Positions 23,918 to 32,299 of a stretch of 40,704 nt of DNA are shown one piece after another. The DNA is from Candidatus Aenigmatarchaeota archaeon. GTDB lineage: Archaea > Aenigmatarchaeota > Aenigmatarchaeia > CG10238-14 > SCSR01. The stretch lies in contig JAUWZS010000003.1 in NCBI GenBank assembly GCA_030615205.1, positions 1 through 40,704 of the forward strand, in the 5' to 3' direction. Position numbers and translations under genes: made by a program. The notes under the pieces are model-generated. The model was not told the origin of the DNA, ran no database searches, and saw nothing but the letters and a program-made list of their open reading frames with translations. How positions within the stretch are numbered: the stretch's first letter is position 1; every line of letters begins with the position of its first letter.

Positions 23918-24748
23918 TTTGTCCAACCATAGGGGTTCACCCCACTCATAGGTGTAGCAGAACATCCCAGGGATAAGGCATTCATTTCTATGTTATATGA
24001 GCTTGGTGCCAGAATTGGAGAGATAGGATCTTTGCAAATCAAGGATATTACAAGAGATAAGTATAGCTATATAGTCGATTTAAATGGTAAGACCGGACAT
24101 AGAACTCCCAGGATAGTTATGTCTGATCCTTACGTTACGGGCTGGCTTAATGTACATCCACTAAAATACAACCCTGAAGCTCCATTGTGGGTTATGACGG
24201 GGAACAGAGACAAGAATGAAAAGATGAAATACGGGACTTTCAGAGCACTTATTCTCAGACTGAGAAAGAAAGCTAAAATCAAAAAGAGGCTCTATCATCA
24301 TCTTCTCAGGCACACCAGAGTAACTCATCTTTTGATTAATAGACAAATAAGCGAGGCTCAAGCTAAGGTTTACTTTGGCTGGGTTCCCTCAAGTACTATG
24401 CTCGCTGAATATTCCCATCTTCTCTCAAGTGATGTGAACGATACTATTTTAGAAATTCATGGAATTAAGAAAACAAAGGAAAAGGAAAGTGTACTGAAGC
24501 CAAAGCAATGTCCATCGTGTAGCGCAATTAACTCTAAAGATGCTCTCTTTTGCCAGAAATGTAGCAAAGTCCTAGATGTGAAAACAGCAATAGAGCTTGA
24601 TGAAAAAAGGAAAAGCTCCGATGAGATAATAACTGCTTTAGCTAATAATCCAAAAAGCTTGAAGAAATTGGCCGAGATCTTGTCAGAGCTTGGCTTAGTG
24701 AAGAAACTGATGGAGATTTAAACGTGCAATGAGAGAATGTGTGAATCC

Positions 24749-24901
24749 CTATTTCCTGGCTTTCTTGGCATCAGACTTAACCGACGAGGAATAATAGTTC
24801 CTCCGAAAATAGTCCTGTAAAATGCGAAGCCATTCTGGAAGATAGTCTTTCATCTCATCTTTTGTTTTGTATTCCTGATATTCTTTTTTGGCTTCATACA
24901 T
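24749..24901 (-). CDS. Small hypothetical protein (50 residues)
   Basis: ATG at 24901, stop at 24749. The protein is highly charged and helical (MYEAKKEYQEYKTKDEMK, LPEWLRILQDYFRRN). A GGGGGAT lies 8 bp upstream, and a TATTTAAAT box (about 24947-24956 on the minus strand) lies about 50 bp before the start. Not recognised. Codon pattern and promoter-like box favour a real gene, though size keeps confidence moderate. Confidence 0.5.
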   Translation of the reverse strand: MYEAKKEYQEYKTKDEMKDYLPEWLRILQDYFRRNYYSSSVKSDAKKARK

Positions 24902-25046
24902 TTTAGAGATCCCCCGATTTAGTTTTCTTTATCCGGTAGTAATACCGAGGATTTAAATAGGTTGCACTGAATATATTCTGAAGAGCCTTTTCGAAAGAAT
25001 TCTATTCTTCGATAAGAGAAATTCCTGGCCTTGATCGATTAAAGAA

Positions 25047-25613
25047 CTACGCTTTCAATATCTGTTCTCTTACTGCTTTGCCTTTGCTCGTCAGCTCATA
25101 CAATCTTCCAACTCTTTTTTCTTTATTAATACAGACTGCGATACCTTTCTTTCTAAATCCCCTTAAAGTATCGCTTGTGCTGTTAAGTGATAATTTTACA
25201 TAATTTATGCTACCAAAAGGTAAATTTTCACTGGATCTTACAACATCTCTGTGTATTTCACTAGGTGTTTTTCTATTGCTCATTATTTTAATTACCGCTC
25301 TTCTATGCTTGCCTCGCATAACCCAGACATAGTCGGCAAGAACTCCTTTTGGCAGGCTATGATAGTTGAACTCGGAACCGCATATTTTATTTCTTATTGA
25401 TCTTCCTTTCCTGGTGAGCGTATATAACCTTCCAACTCTTTCCTTTTCATTTATGCAAACGGCTAGGCCCTCTTTGACAAGCTGTTTCAGAATCTCAGTT
25501 GTATTACTAAGAGAAACAACACCCTCAAGAGCCTGTTCGTGAATCTCGCAAGGCATCTTGGGTTTTGTCATCACTTTTATGACAGCTATTCTTCGTGAGA
25601 TCCTTTCAACCAC
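25047..25613 (-). CDS. Duplicated winged-helix regulator, archaeal type
   Basis: 188 residues containing two copies of one winged-helix domain. Residues 7-70 (RRIAVIKVMTKPKMPCEIH, LVKEGLAVCINEKERVGRLY, LTRKGRS) and 103-188 (RRAVIKIMSNRKTPSEIH, FRKKGIAVCINKEKRVGRLY, LTSKGKA) align closely, so a single chain mimics a dimer. Such proteins bind operator DNA. GTG start at 25613 with GGGGTGA about 10 bp upstream. A TATTTATAG box (about 25663-25671, minus strand) lies upstream. A remnant of a related gene lies at 37533-37590. Confidence 0.75.
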   Translation of the reverse strand: MVERISRRIAVIKVMTKPKMPCEIHEQALEGVVSLSNTTEILKQLVKEGLAVCINEKERVGRLYTLTRKGRSIRNKICGSEFNYHSLPKGVLADYVWVMRGKHRRAVIKIMSNRKTPSEIHRDVVRSSENLPFGSINYVKLSLNSTSDTLRGFRKKGIAVCINKEKRVGRLYELTSKGKAVREQILKA

Positions 25614-25812
25614 TCACACAAATCACCCCTTTTTCGCTACCACTTAGGAACATAAGCAAAAGAACTATAAATACCTTATACTGAATCACTATCGAAAAAC
25701 ACAAGGAAGAAGAGCACTCTTCACTTCCTGCAAAGATCACGAATTCATGAAGGCTTCGGTGTGTAGATGTTGGTGAGCGAGTCAAGAACTCTGGAGGGAA
25801 TCTAGATTAGGA

Positions 25813-26097
25813 TCACTCCTCGGCAAGATCCAAAACAATCGGAATATGATCAGATGCCTCAAGTACCTTGGGAAATTCTTCTGGATAGAGATGATCCAAC
25901 TCAAGGAATTCATCATTAGCGCCTTGTGTCAGAAAGAAATAGTCAAATAGAATAGGATCATGCCCTTTACTTTTTTCCGTCCACAATTGGCCATTCACAT
26001 CTTCATCTCTACGCTCTAAGGTGGGACTGTAGATTGCTACTTGTCCTCCATCTCCTAGCATAATTGGTTTCATCATTTTTGCTATTAAGTCTTCCAC
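25813..26097 (-). pseudogene. C-terminal fragment of an endonuclease/exonuclease/phosphatase protein
   Basis: 94 residues. The end matches the last third of EEP-fold phosphodiesterases: FDYFFLTQ, then EASDHIPIVLDL, the conserved SDH (catalytic His) near the C-terminus. The N-terminal two thirds, with the metal-binding Asn and Glu, are missing. The ORF starts inside the ClpP-like gene upstream, as if two damaged genes were fused by deletion. Confidence 0.5.
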
Positions 26098-26477
26098 ATT
26101 TGCAGCTTCTTCTTTCCTCCGGTGCTCTCGACTATTATGCTGGCTATTGTCTCCCTGTCCAGCCTTAAACCCTTTATGGGTTCGTCCAAGCTATGTTCGT
26201 CCAATCTGGTAGGGGCTGTTACGTCAATTCCTATTCCATGCAAAAGGAATCTTGCATGAGGTGTACAAAGTCTTTTGGAGCCGGCACAAAGCAGTACAAC
26301 AGCGATCGAATAAGCATCTCCAAAGTTGCATGTTATTAGTTCTGCAGGAATTCCTTTTAAGAAATTGTAGCCAGAGACGCCCGCAGAAACATTGCCACCC
26401 GGAGAAGAAATCAATAATTGCGAATGAATACATAAGGACGTTTTGTGTGACAATTCATCTTTGCGTTCTTGACGCAC
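26085..26477 (-). pseudogene. ClpP/SDH-protease-like gene, N-terminally truncated
   Basis: 130 residues from a GTG with no ribosome site. ISSPGGNVSAGVSGYNFLKG, AELITCNFGDAYSIAVVLLC and FLLHGIG follow the ClpP-like serine peptidase order, with Ser in GDAYS and His in LLHG as likely nucleophile and base. Family members have about 25-30 more residues before the SSPGG strand, and a stop lies four codons upstream of the GTG, so the N-terminus is lost. Its tail overlaps the EEP fragment. Probably inactive. Confidence 0.6.
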
Positions 26478-26489
26478 GACGTACCTGAA

Positions 26490-27407
26490 CTAAGAAGTCA
26501 GGTTAATTTCTATCATTTTTTGCAATATTGCTCTAGTTGCTAAACCCAACGCTACCCATGCTATGGATTCAAATTCTTTATGATTGAACGGCGTCCCTCG
26601 AGTTTTGTTTGGATCATCTGCGAAGTGGTGCAAATCTCCACGTGTTGCAACAACTAAATGTATAATTCCATCGACATCTAAATTCTTGTTCCTGTATTTC
26701 AGCATTTCATTTATCTTTTTAAGGTGGCGAGGAGCCTTTCTTAGATGATCGATCATCCATTCTACAAATTCATTAAATTCTTTCGATTTCTTAAATTCTC
26801 TCTCAACAGCATAATTTTTCGTTTTTCTATTACCATATAAACCCTCCAAAATGAAGTAAAAATTAAAGAAAGCATTGATGTATCTGAATGACTTAAAATC
26901 GTTATTACCCTCTCTACAGAATGCCTTGGGGATAGCCAGAGATGCGTATTTCTCCTTTGTGGCTATTAGGTTTCTTAAAACATGTTCATTCACCTTTTTT
27001 ATGGGATCAGGATACTCCTTTCTAAAATGTGTGCTAAACACCCTTGCTTTTTCTCTTTCCTCTTCATTCTCGCAAATCACCTCATCTTTAGGCTCATCCC
27101 ACATAATTCTTTTGAGATTTCCATCAAAAGCCAAAATTGATTCCAGTTCTTGAAAATCTCTTATCATCGACTCATACAACTCTTTGTCCCTACTGACGAC
27201 CATGTGATGTTTGACCTTTTCATTTGGCCTATACTCAATTTCTGAATAGAACTTTTCAGGCTTTTTTACTTCAGAAACAATCTTTATTCTGGTTAAGATA
27301 CCGCTGTTGTCTGGACAAAAAATATACTTCCTATCCCCATGTTCAATCTCAATCTTATTGGCTAAACCTATCCTAGACTCAACCTTGCACTCTAAGCTGA
27401 ACTTCAT
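26490..27407 (-). CDS. Hypothetical protein with possible C-terminal HEPN-like domain
   Basis: 305 residues, soluble. The N-terminal 90 residues are beta-rich (FSLECKVESRIGLANKIEIE). The C-terminal 150 are helical: a YINAFFNFYFILEGLYGNRKT helix, then VVATRGDLHHFAD with an R-x4-H (RGDLHH) and a long final helix. This layout resembles the HEPN domains of ApeA-type and other defence ribonucleases, but the match is by pattern only. ATG 27407 with TTAGGGAT upstream and a TATAAA box further up. It precedes the ClpP remnant. Confidence 0.5.
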   Translation of the reverse strand: MKFSLECKVESRIGLANKIEIEHGDRKYIFCPDNSGILTRIKIVSEVKKPEKFYSEIEYRPNEKVKHHMVVSRDKELYESMIRDFQELESILAFDGNLKRIMWDEPKDEVICENEEEREKARVFSTHFRKEYPDPIKKVNEHVLRNLIATKEKYASLAIPKAFCREGNNDFKSFRYINAFFNFYFILEGLYGNRKTKNYAVEREFKKSKEFNEFVEWMIDHLRKAPRHLKKINEMLKYRNKNLDVDGIIHLVVATRGDLHHFADDPNKTRGTPFNHKEFESIAWVALGLATRAILQKMIEINLTS

Positions 27408-27659
27408 TCAAATCCCTAAGAAATGATAATTTTTATAAAATTTATAGTATTCCTGTCGAAAAAGCCAAAGCTACCCTCTGGCCAGAGTTTTGGTGTCCAA
27501 ATAGTGTCCCATGTGAGATACAAAATCGTATAAATTGGTGAGGTCAGAAAACTACTTACAACGCCTATCTGAAGTGGGTTTGACCTGATCTCTCGCAGTT
27601 GTACCACAGCGACCTAGTGGGCTTCCGTATGCTGCGCCAGCTCAGATATTAGTCACCCT
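27408..27659. other. Spacer between HEPN-like and SIR2-like genes; no gene seen
   Basis: About 250 bp. A/T-rich TATAAATTTTATAAA (about 27427-27446, minus strand) is the likely promoter region for the 26490-27407 gene. Nothing else is convincing. Confidence 0.35.
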
Positions 27660-28709
27660 TTATCCCAGCTTTTGACCAAGTTCACGAATTGAATTTTCTC
27701 CAAATCTCTTCTTGATTATGTTGGACCTAGATGACTTGAGATAGTCCTTATCAGGAGGACATGGACCGATGTACCAGAGGTTCGACCTATATTTCTCTAC
27801 TGATAGCCTCACTCGGTCATCGATCCACTTGTCTCTCAAAGAATGCCCAACGATTATTAAGTTCAAATTTCGTCTCTTGAAACACTCTCTTGCTCTTTCT
27901 CTTACGTCCTTGAATGGTTTTTCACCCAGTTGTTTCATCTGCTCTTTTACCGGCAAAGGCCAAATTAGGAGATCCTCGATCTTCTGTTGCATCTGTATTG
28001 CTTTCAGTTTTACGGCTACAGTGGAACGCAGCTTAACTACTAGATCCTTTTCAGTATCAGCCTTCCAGTCCACTGACCCATGTACTTTGAACAATCTTAT
28101 TATACCTTCTTCTGTACTATCAATGTTGTCGAACACGTGAGGGCTCCAACGGTACTCCATCGTACTTTCGCCATACCCAAAACCATCGGTCAGATGGTAT
28201 CTTCCCTCATGCGCCTCAATAACTTTCTCTAGGACCAAATCATAATTGGTCGTGCAAATATCGAGTCTCGGGGTGTATCTGAGAATTTCGTCAAACAGTG
28301 AGTCGTAGACGCTTCGAGCTAGGTCAAAATTAAAGAAGCTACATTTGTCCAGAATGAGGGTCCTTACCTGATTTAATAAGGCAGAAGCCAAGTCGCTACC
28401 TTTCTTAACCTCTGGAACTAGATATTTGATCACTTCTTCGATGTCATCCCTAATATAATCTCTACGGTTTCGAATCTTATTGAACCGGGACTTCAAAGAA
28501 TCTTGTATGTGCCATAGTTTTTGTGCGGGAAGCTCTAGTTTTCCATAGACACTAGTCACCCTTCCATTCAACTCTACAAATTCCTTTACGAGGTCACTTG
28601 TTCTCAGAAACTCCAGCACAAAATCTCTCATTGTCGGTATGCCAAAAGGACTTGATGCCCCTGCTCCGACAACTAGCAACACAGGTCTCTCTACTTGGTT
28701 ATCTTTCAT
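27660..28709 (-). CDS. SIR2-like NAD-binding domain protein (second of three)
   Basis: 349 residues. LLVVGAGASSPFGIPT (residues 11-26) is the NAD-binding loop. ICTTNYDLVLEK (about 180), FKVHGSVDW (about 230) and LIIVGHSLRDKWID (about 305) complete the SIR2-like defence-protein order. The His in KVHGS corresponds to the expected catalytic His. ATG 28709 has no clear ribosome site. Unlike the other two SIR2-like genes, it is on the minus strand and not in a cassette. Confidence 0.75.
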   Translation of the reverse strand: MKDNQVERPVLLVVGAGASSPFGIPTMRDFVLEFLRTSDLVKEFVELNGRVTSVYGKLELPAQKLWHIQDSLKSRFNKIRNRRDYIRDDIEEVIKYLVPEVKKGSDLASALLNQVRTLILDKCSFFNFDLARSVYDSLFDEILRYTPRLDICTTNYDLVLEKVIEAHEGRYHLTDGFGYGESTMEYRWSPHVFDNIDSTEEGIIRLFKVHGSVDWKADTEKDLVVKLRSTVAVKLKAIQMQQKIEDLLIWPLPVKEQMKQLGEKPFKDVRERARECFKRRNLNLIIVGHSLRDKWIDDRVRLSVEKYRSNLWYIGPCPPDKDYLKSSRSNIIKKRFGENSIRELGQKLG

Positions 28710-28841
28710 GTCTCGTATCCGTGGTAACGACGTTTCCGGCAGAACGGGCTGATGAATCCATAACCTCGACCTCTCATCAATCGTCTTATTGTACCCGTGG
28801 GCACTTTGTTATTCTCCTCAAGTTTTACTGCCTATTTTTCT

Positions 28842-29114
28842 CTATTTAACCTTCTCCCTCAAACCTTTTCCGGGTGTAAACCTAGGTACCTTCTTCGCTG
28901 GAATCTGGATACTTTGTCCTGTTTGGGGATTCCTTCCTGTCCTTGCCTTTCTTTGCATAACTCGAAAAGTCCCGAAGCCGACTAAAGTGACTTTTTCTTG
29001 TCTGGCCAGGGCATCGGTGATCACAGAAGTTATCGCATCCACTGCTTCTCTGGATTGTCTCCTTGTTAGCCCTGTATGATTGGTTATTTCCTCTGCTAAC
29101 TCTGCCTTGTTCAT
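28842..29114 (-). CDS. HU-family DNA-binding protein
   Basis: 90 residues, full length for HU. MNKAELAEEITNHTGL starts the helical dimerisation part. VTLVGFGTFRVMQRKART and GRNPQTGQSIQIPAKKVP form the DNA-bending beta arm. ATG 29114 with ATAGGAGG upstream. It is a nucleoid protein that bends DNA and may assist recombination complexes. A second, disrupted HU gene lies at 36002-36642. Confidence 0.95.
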   Translation of the reverse strand: MNKAELAEEITNHTGLTRRQSREAVDAITSVITDALARQEKVTLVGFGTFRVMQRKARTGRNPQTGQSIQIPAKKVPRFTPGKGLREKVK

Positions 29115-29194
29115 TGTGTGCCTCCTATTTTCACTAGTGATTGTGAAGAACTGTTTTCTATCTTAGCTGAAAAGTGAGCCGCGTCAAAAACAAA

Positions 29195-29316
29195 TCTCAC
29201 ACACCAGGGCCCTCCAAACAGATTGACAACCACTAAAATTTACCTTAACTTATATCCAGAGGATGCTGTTAGGGAATTCCTGAGTAAGTGGTAGGTTCGT
29301 ATATGTCTTGTTAAGC
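29195..29316. repeat. Intergenic module E, copy 1
   Basis: CACACACCAGGGCCCTCCAAA, CAGATTGACA, ATCCAGAGGATGCTGTTAGG, TTCGTATATGTCTT. Ends at R' GTTAAGC (29310-29316). Similar copies at 31200, 32300, 33375 and 34965. Confidence 0.85.
29223..29251 (+). promoter_or_regulatory. Sigma70-type promoter in module E1
   Basis: TTGACA (29223-29228), 17-bp spacer, TAACTT (29246-29251). Confidence 0.7.
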
Positions 29317-29339
29317 GAAAGTGCTAAAAGGGGGCAAAA

Positions 29340-29996
29340 ATGATTGCAAACAAGAGATTCACCTCAATGGTCTTTCTAACCTGTCTGGTATTGAGCATTT
29401 GGCTTATTGTGCCGGTTTATGCACAAAATCTTGGCAGAAATACCTATTATGTGCGGCTTAGAGAGTACACCACAAAACCAATGGATGGGTTTGACCCTAA
29501 GGGAGATACAGTTAAACTCAGATTCGGTGATGATGTATCTTTAGTTGAAAAAAGTGAAGGAACACCAAGCATATGGCTAGTATCAACAGACAATAGGAAA
29601 GCCTGGATTCCCTTTTTCTACTTAACAAACAATCAAAGAGAAATAGAATTTCTTAGAAAGGTAAACAAAATCCCGTCTACAATGTCTTTCGTCTATGAAA
29701 AAGATGGTACTGTTCGCGTCTATGGATTTCTTAGAACTGGATTCTTGCTTCTCGAATCATACGGTTTGTGCGCCTCCGATGCTGGAAGCTTCCAAGTGGC
29801 TAACGAAGGAAATGCTGTAATGTTTGATAGTGCGGCAGTTAAACGAACTTGGACCAATCCTATTATTATGGGTTGTGGTACGAGAACCTACAAACTCCGT
29901 ACGGACACCATGTATTATTGCACGAGTGTGGATAGTAAGGGCAACGGTTGTTTTGTTTGCATTGACCTACGTGCACTTTCTATATGCAAAGATTAA
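29340..29996 (+). CDS. Exported hypothetical protein
   Basis: 218 residues. The first 28 form a signal peptide (basic start, LTCLVLSIWLIVPV core, cleavage likely after VYA). The mature part begins with a stretch like a bacterial SH3 domain (VKLRFGDDVSLVEKSEGT, WLVSTDNRKAWIPFFYL), then a Cys-containing beta-rich region (six Cys, possibly disulfide-bonded). It probably acts outside the cytoplasm. ATG 29340 with AAGGGGG upstream. A cassette between R' 29310 and R'' 30022. Confidence 0.65.
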   Translation: MIANKRFTSMVFLTCLVLSIWLIVPVYAQNLGRNTYYVRLREYTTKPMDGFDPKGDTVKLRFGDDVSLVEKSEGTPSIWLVSTDNRKAWIPFFYLTNNQREIEFLRKVNKIPSTMSFVYEKDGTVRVYGFLRTGFLLLESYGLCASDAGSFQVANEGNAVMFDSAAVKRTWTNPIIMGCGTRTYKLRTDTMYYCTSVDSKGNGCFVCIDLRALSICKD

Positions 29997-30021
29997 CCTA
30001 TAACAGGCACTATGCATCTTC

Positions 30022-30107
30022 GCCTAACATCATACAACACCAGATTGGTAGTTCACTTCGTCCACCCAAACCGCTTCGTGGCTTCGCCAATCTAGCAACG
30101 GTTAGGC
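30022..30107. repeat. attC-like recombination site (most symmetrical)
   Basis: 86 bp: R'' GCCTAAC (30022-30028) and R' GTTAGGC (30101-30107) are exact inverse complements, extending outward by three bases (TTC/GAA). Inner arms AGATTGG and CCAATCT are also complementary, around a loop with TTCGTCCACCC and GCTTCGTGGCTTCG. It looks like a textbook attC site. Confidence 0.8.
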
Positions 30108-30168
30108 GAACCTCTTGATTTTTGACAAGAGGACACGTGTCGTAAAAAATACAAAGGAGGAACAAATA

Positions 30169-31095
30169 ATGACTGTATTGAAGAATTTCTTGGCAATTCT
30201 GAGCATAGTTGCTATGCTTCTGGGTGTGACGGAGTCATGCCATTCAAATGAAGGCGAAAATATGGCTCTCTATGTTTCAATCAGAGGAGCGGTCAATATA
30301 CCCTCCGTAGAGGGTCAGATAAACAGGGTGCTGTTTGAAGGAGGTGGTTTCGGAACGCCTGATGAAAGATTCAGGATCACATTTGAGATGGAGGGTAAAA
30401 CTATGAATTATGGATTCTGGAATGCGGGCTCAGAGTGGGTGATAAAAGGAAAGGTCGATTATGCTGGCTGTCATTTTGAGGCGAATCCAAAGTTTCCGCT
30501 TTCCTTCAAGCTGACAGGAAAAGGTCTACGCTATCTTTCTGGAATTGGTAAAGTAAAATCAGCATCAGGCAAGGAGACTTCCTTCCCAGAAAAATCAGTT
30601 GAGCAATGGTTGCTAGTTTTGAGATCGTCAAAGGAAGTGGACAATAAGCAGGGAGCTGCCCAGGCCTTGGGGTATTTGTTTCGCGACCAAAAGAGCGGCC
30701 CCGAAATACCAAAAGTAATTGATGCTTTAAAAATCGGCCTAAAAGACAAGGCTTGGCAAGTTCGGCGAGACGCAGCTGCTTCTTTGGGTCAGATAGGAAG
30801 TGAAGATGCTTCTGATGCACTAGTTCCTTTGCTCTCGGACAATACTCAAGATTGGTGGGTGGCTGAAGTGGCAGCAGCAGCCTTGTTTAAGATAGGCCAC
30901 GGCTTGAGTACGTTGAGTATTCAGAAGATAGAAAACATGTTGGCTTCAAAGAACCCAAAAATGAGATTACTTGGTGTCCAAGCTCTTGCTGCTGGGGCTC
31001 ATTCGGCGGTAATGCTTCTGCAGGAAATGTTAAAGAACGAAAAGGACATTTCCGTAAAAGAAGCTGCTGAAAAGAGTATCGAGAGATTAAAGTAG
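30169..31095 (+). CDS. Lipoprotein-like HEAT-repeat protein
   Basis: 308 residues from ATG 30169 (AAAGGAGG 7 bp upstream); the ORF opens further upstream at 30115. The N-terminus is a signal peptide with a possible lipobox before Cys (LLGVTESC). Residues 25-125 are beta-rich and unrecognised. Residues 130-308 hold HEAT-type repeats (KQGAAQALGYLF, WQVRRDAAASLGQIGS, MRLLGVQALAAGA). Such repeats bind proteins. A possible promoter (TTGACA, 30122-30127) lies upstream. The cassette runs from R' 30101 to R'' 31105. Confidence 0.65.
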   Translation: MTVLKNFLAILSIVAMLLGVTESCHSNEGENMALYVSIRGAVNIPSVEGQINRVLFEGGGFGTPDERFRITFEMEGKTMNYGFWNAGSEWVIKGKVDYAGCHFEANPKFPLSFKLTGKGLRYLSGIGKVKSASGKETSFPEKSVEQWLLVLRSSKEVDNKQGAAQALGYLFRDQKSGPEIPKVIDALKIGLKDKAWQVRRDAAASLGQIGSEDASDALVPLLSDNTQDWWVAEVAAAALFKIGHGLSTLSIQKIENMLASKNPKMRLLGVQALAAGAHSAVMLLQEMLKNEKDISVKEAAEKSIERLK

Positions 31096-31104
31096 CAAAG
31101 GTTC

Positions 31105-31366
31105 GCCTAACACGCTGTTTATGGCTCACTTCGTTCGCTCAAGTGCTTCGCACTTCGCAAAGCTCCGAACCGCTAATCTAAAGACCTACCAGCCAATAGG
31201 TTAGGATAAATCCGGAAATAAGTCTTTAAAAAGGATTTCCGCCAGAGCCCTCCAAACAGATTGACAATGACTAAGATTTGGCTTACCTTATCTCCAGAAG
31301 GTGCCGTTAGGAATTTCTTGAACGCTTGGAACTTCGAACAGAGATACGCGTGCCTCGGTGTTATGC
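31105..31366. repeat. attC-like start plus intergenic module E, copy 2
   Basis: R'' GCCTAAC (31105-31111), a hairpin-rich stretch (CACTTCGTTCGCTC, AAGTGCTTCGCACTTCGC), then module E from about 31200 (AGAGCCCTCCAAACAG). Ends at R' GTTATGC (31360-31366). The -10 here is TACCTT. Confidence 0.75.
31261..31289 (+). promoter_or_regulatory. Sigma70-type promoter in module E2
   Basis: TTGACA (31261-31266), 17-bp spacer, TACCTT (31284-31289). Confidence 0.6.
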
Positions 31367-31404
31367 TATGCTTTGAAATTTGAAGGAGTAGCTGACACCG
31401 TTTC

Positions 31405-32253
31405 ATGTCATCGAGGTGTAGCTGGTCGGTCCGGACAGAGGCTTTTGTTGACTGTACATTAGACAGGTACCTTCCTTTTCATGTAATTCAGAAAGGGACT
31501 ATGGTTGTGTGGAAAGCAGTCACTACTGTCGTAGACCGTATTGGACTATGCGAACATCGGCAAATTCTAATGCACAGGATCCACTCTCACTTCAATATTC
31601 CCTACACGGGGGTCGTCATTGTATTAGAAAAAGAAGACTACCAAACATATCATAACCACGTGTGGAGACAGACAGCCGTTCATCTAAACATTCAAGTGGG
31701 CGGTCTTGAAGAGATGAGTCCTGAACACTTATTGACGTTGATGAGATCTCAAGACTATTCTAATCTCATTTGGCTGTCCAAACAGGCTTGCGAAGCTCGG
31801 GACATTTGTTTTGCCTGGATACTAACCCATGAATTACGCCATCTGGAACAAGATTTGTGGAGTCATACTTTATCTAGGGCGGGACGCTTTCTTAACTGTA
31901 CCCTTGGCAGGATAAATATGGAAGAACCACAAGTACAAAACGCCATTCCCACCGAATTAGACGCCAACCTGTGTGCGTGGCGGGTTGGCCGAAGAGTATT
32001 CGGGGCTGAGATCGTGGACACTCACGTGCAAAATGCACCTGTTGGAGATAATAGCAAACAGTCATTTCAGATACTTAGATCTCACGACCCTGATAAGGCA
32101 TACGACGTTTTTGGCTGCACCAAGAGTTTGCTGCAGAAATACCAATCTCAATTTAAGGAGCTCCAGAAACAGTCCGAAGACAAATTCATAGCAACTTTCG
32201 ATATTGACAAGGCCTGTTCAGAACTAAGTAGAAGACCAAACAGTGTCCAGTAG
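31405..32253 (+). CDS. Putative zinc metallopeptidase (HExxH)
   Basis: 282 residues. AWILTHELRHLEQD (about residues 144-157) contains HELRH, an HExxH zinc-binding motif. Downstream TELDANLCAWRVGRR gives a Glu in the usual position of the third ligand in gluzincin-like peptidases. No signal peptide, so it probably acts in the cytoplasm. ATG 31405 lies 16 bp after AAGGAG; the Met at residue 33 is an alternative. A toxin-like or phage-sensing role is possible but not shown. Confidence 0.55.
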   Translation: MSSRCSWSVRTEAFVDCTLDRYLPFHVIQKGTMVVWKAVTTVVDRIGLCEHRQILMHRIHSHFNIPYTGVVIVLEKEDYQTYHNHVWRQTAVHLNIQVGGLEEMSPEHLLTLMRSQDYSNLIWLSKQACEARDICFAWILTHELRHLEQDLWSHTLSRAGRFLNCTLGRINMEEPQVQNAIPTELDANLCAWRVGRRVFGAEIVDTHVQNAPVGDNSKQSFQILRSHDPDKAYDVFGCTKSLLQKYQSQFKELQKQSEDKFIATFDIDKACSELSRRPNSVQ

Positions 32254-32299
32254 AGTAGATGACCGACCATAACCGATATAATCAAAAAACCAACCTCCT

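Larger units (their letters stand above)
22640..23944 (+). mobile_element. IS3-family insertion sequence, complete
   Basis: 1305 bp. The terminal inverted repeats begin TGGAGTGAACCCCT and TGGGGTGAACCCCT (right end reversed), with TGGACAAA shared further in, and end in TG..CA. A 3-bp target duplication CTC (22637-22639 and 23945-23947) flanks it. Two ORFs overlap by one base. Both look intact, so the element may still be active. Confidence 0.93.
22175..24721 (+). pseudogene. Archaeal-type tyrosine recombinase with zinc ribbon, interrupted by IS3 element
   Basis: Removing the insertion sequence and one CTC repeat joins 22175-22639 to 23948-24721 in frame, giving 412 residues. The rejoined protein reads KEIKKLIGVAEHPRDKAF across the junction. 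Catalytic residues are Arg177 (ELGARIGEI), Lys203 (GKTG), His273 and Arg276 (HHLLRHTR), Trp300 (FGWVPS) and Tyr310 (AEYSHL). A C-terminal zinc ribbon (CPSC and CQKC, Cys343/346/357/360) is typical of archaeal XerA-like or element integrases. The gene is currently broken but otherwise undecayed, so the insertion is young. It could have served the tRNA-Leu element or an independent archaeal-type element. Confidence 0.85.

Noticed and set aside
22175-24721. Treating the recombinase as an integron integrase (IntI)
   Set aside because: It lacks the extra IntI-specific segment, has a zinc ribbon of archaeal type, and no attI-like site is next to it.
31115-31165. Short repeated units (CACTTCG, GCTTCGCACTTCGC) resembling a repeat array
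   Set aside because: They form a single hairpin within an attC-like site, with no regular spacers; not a CRISPR array.
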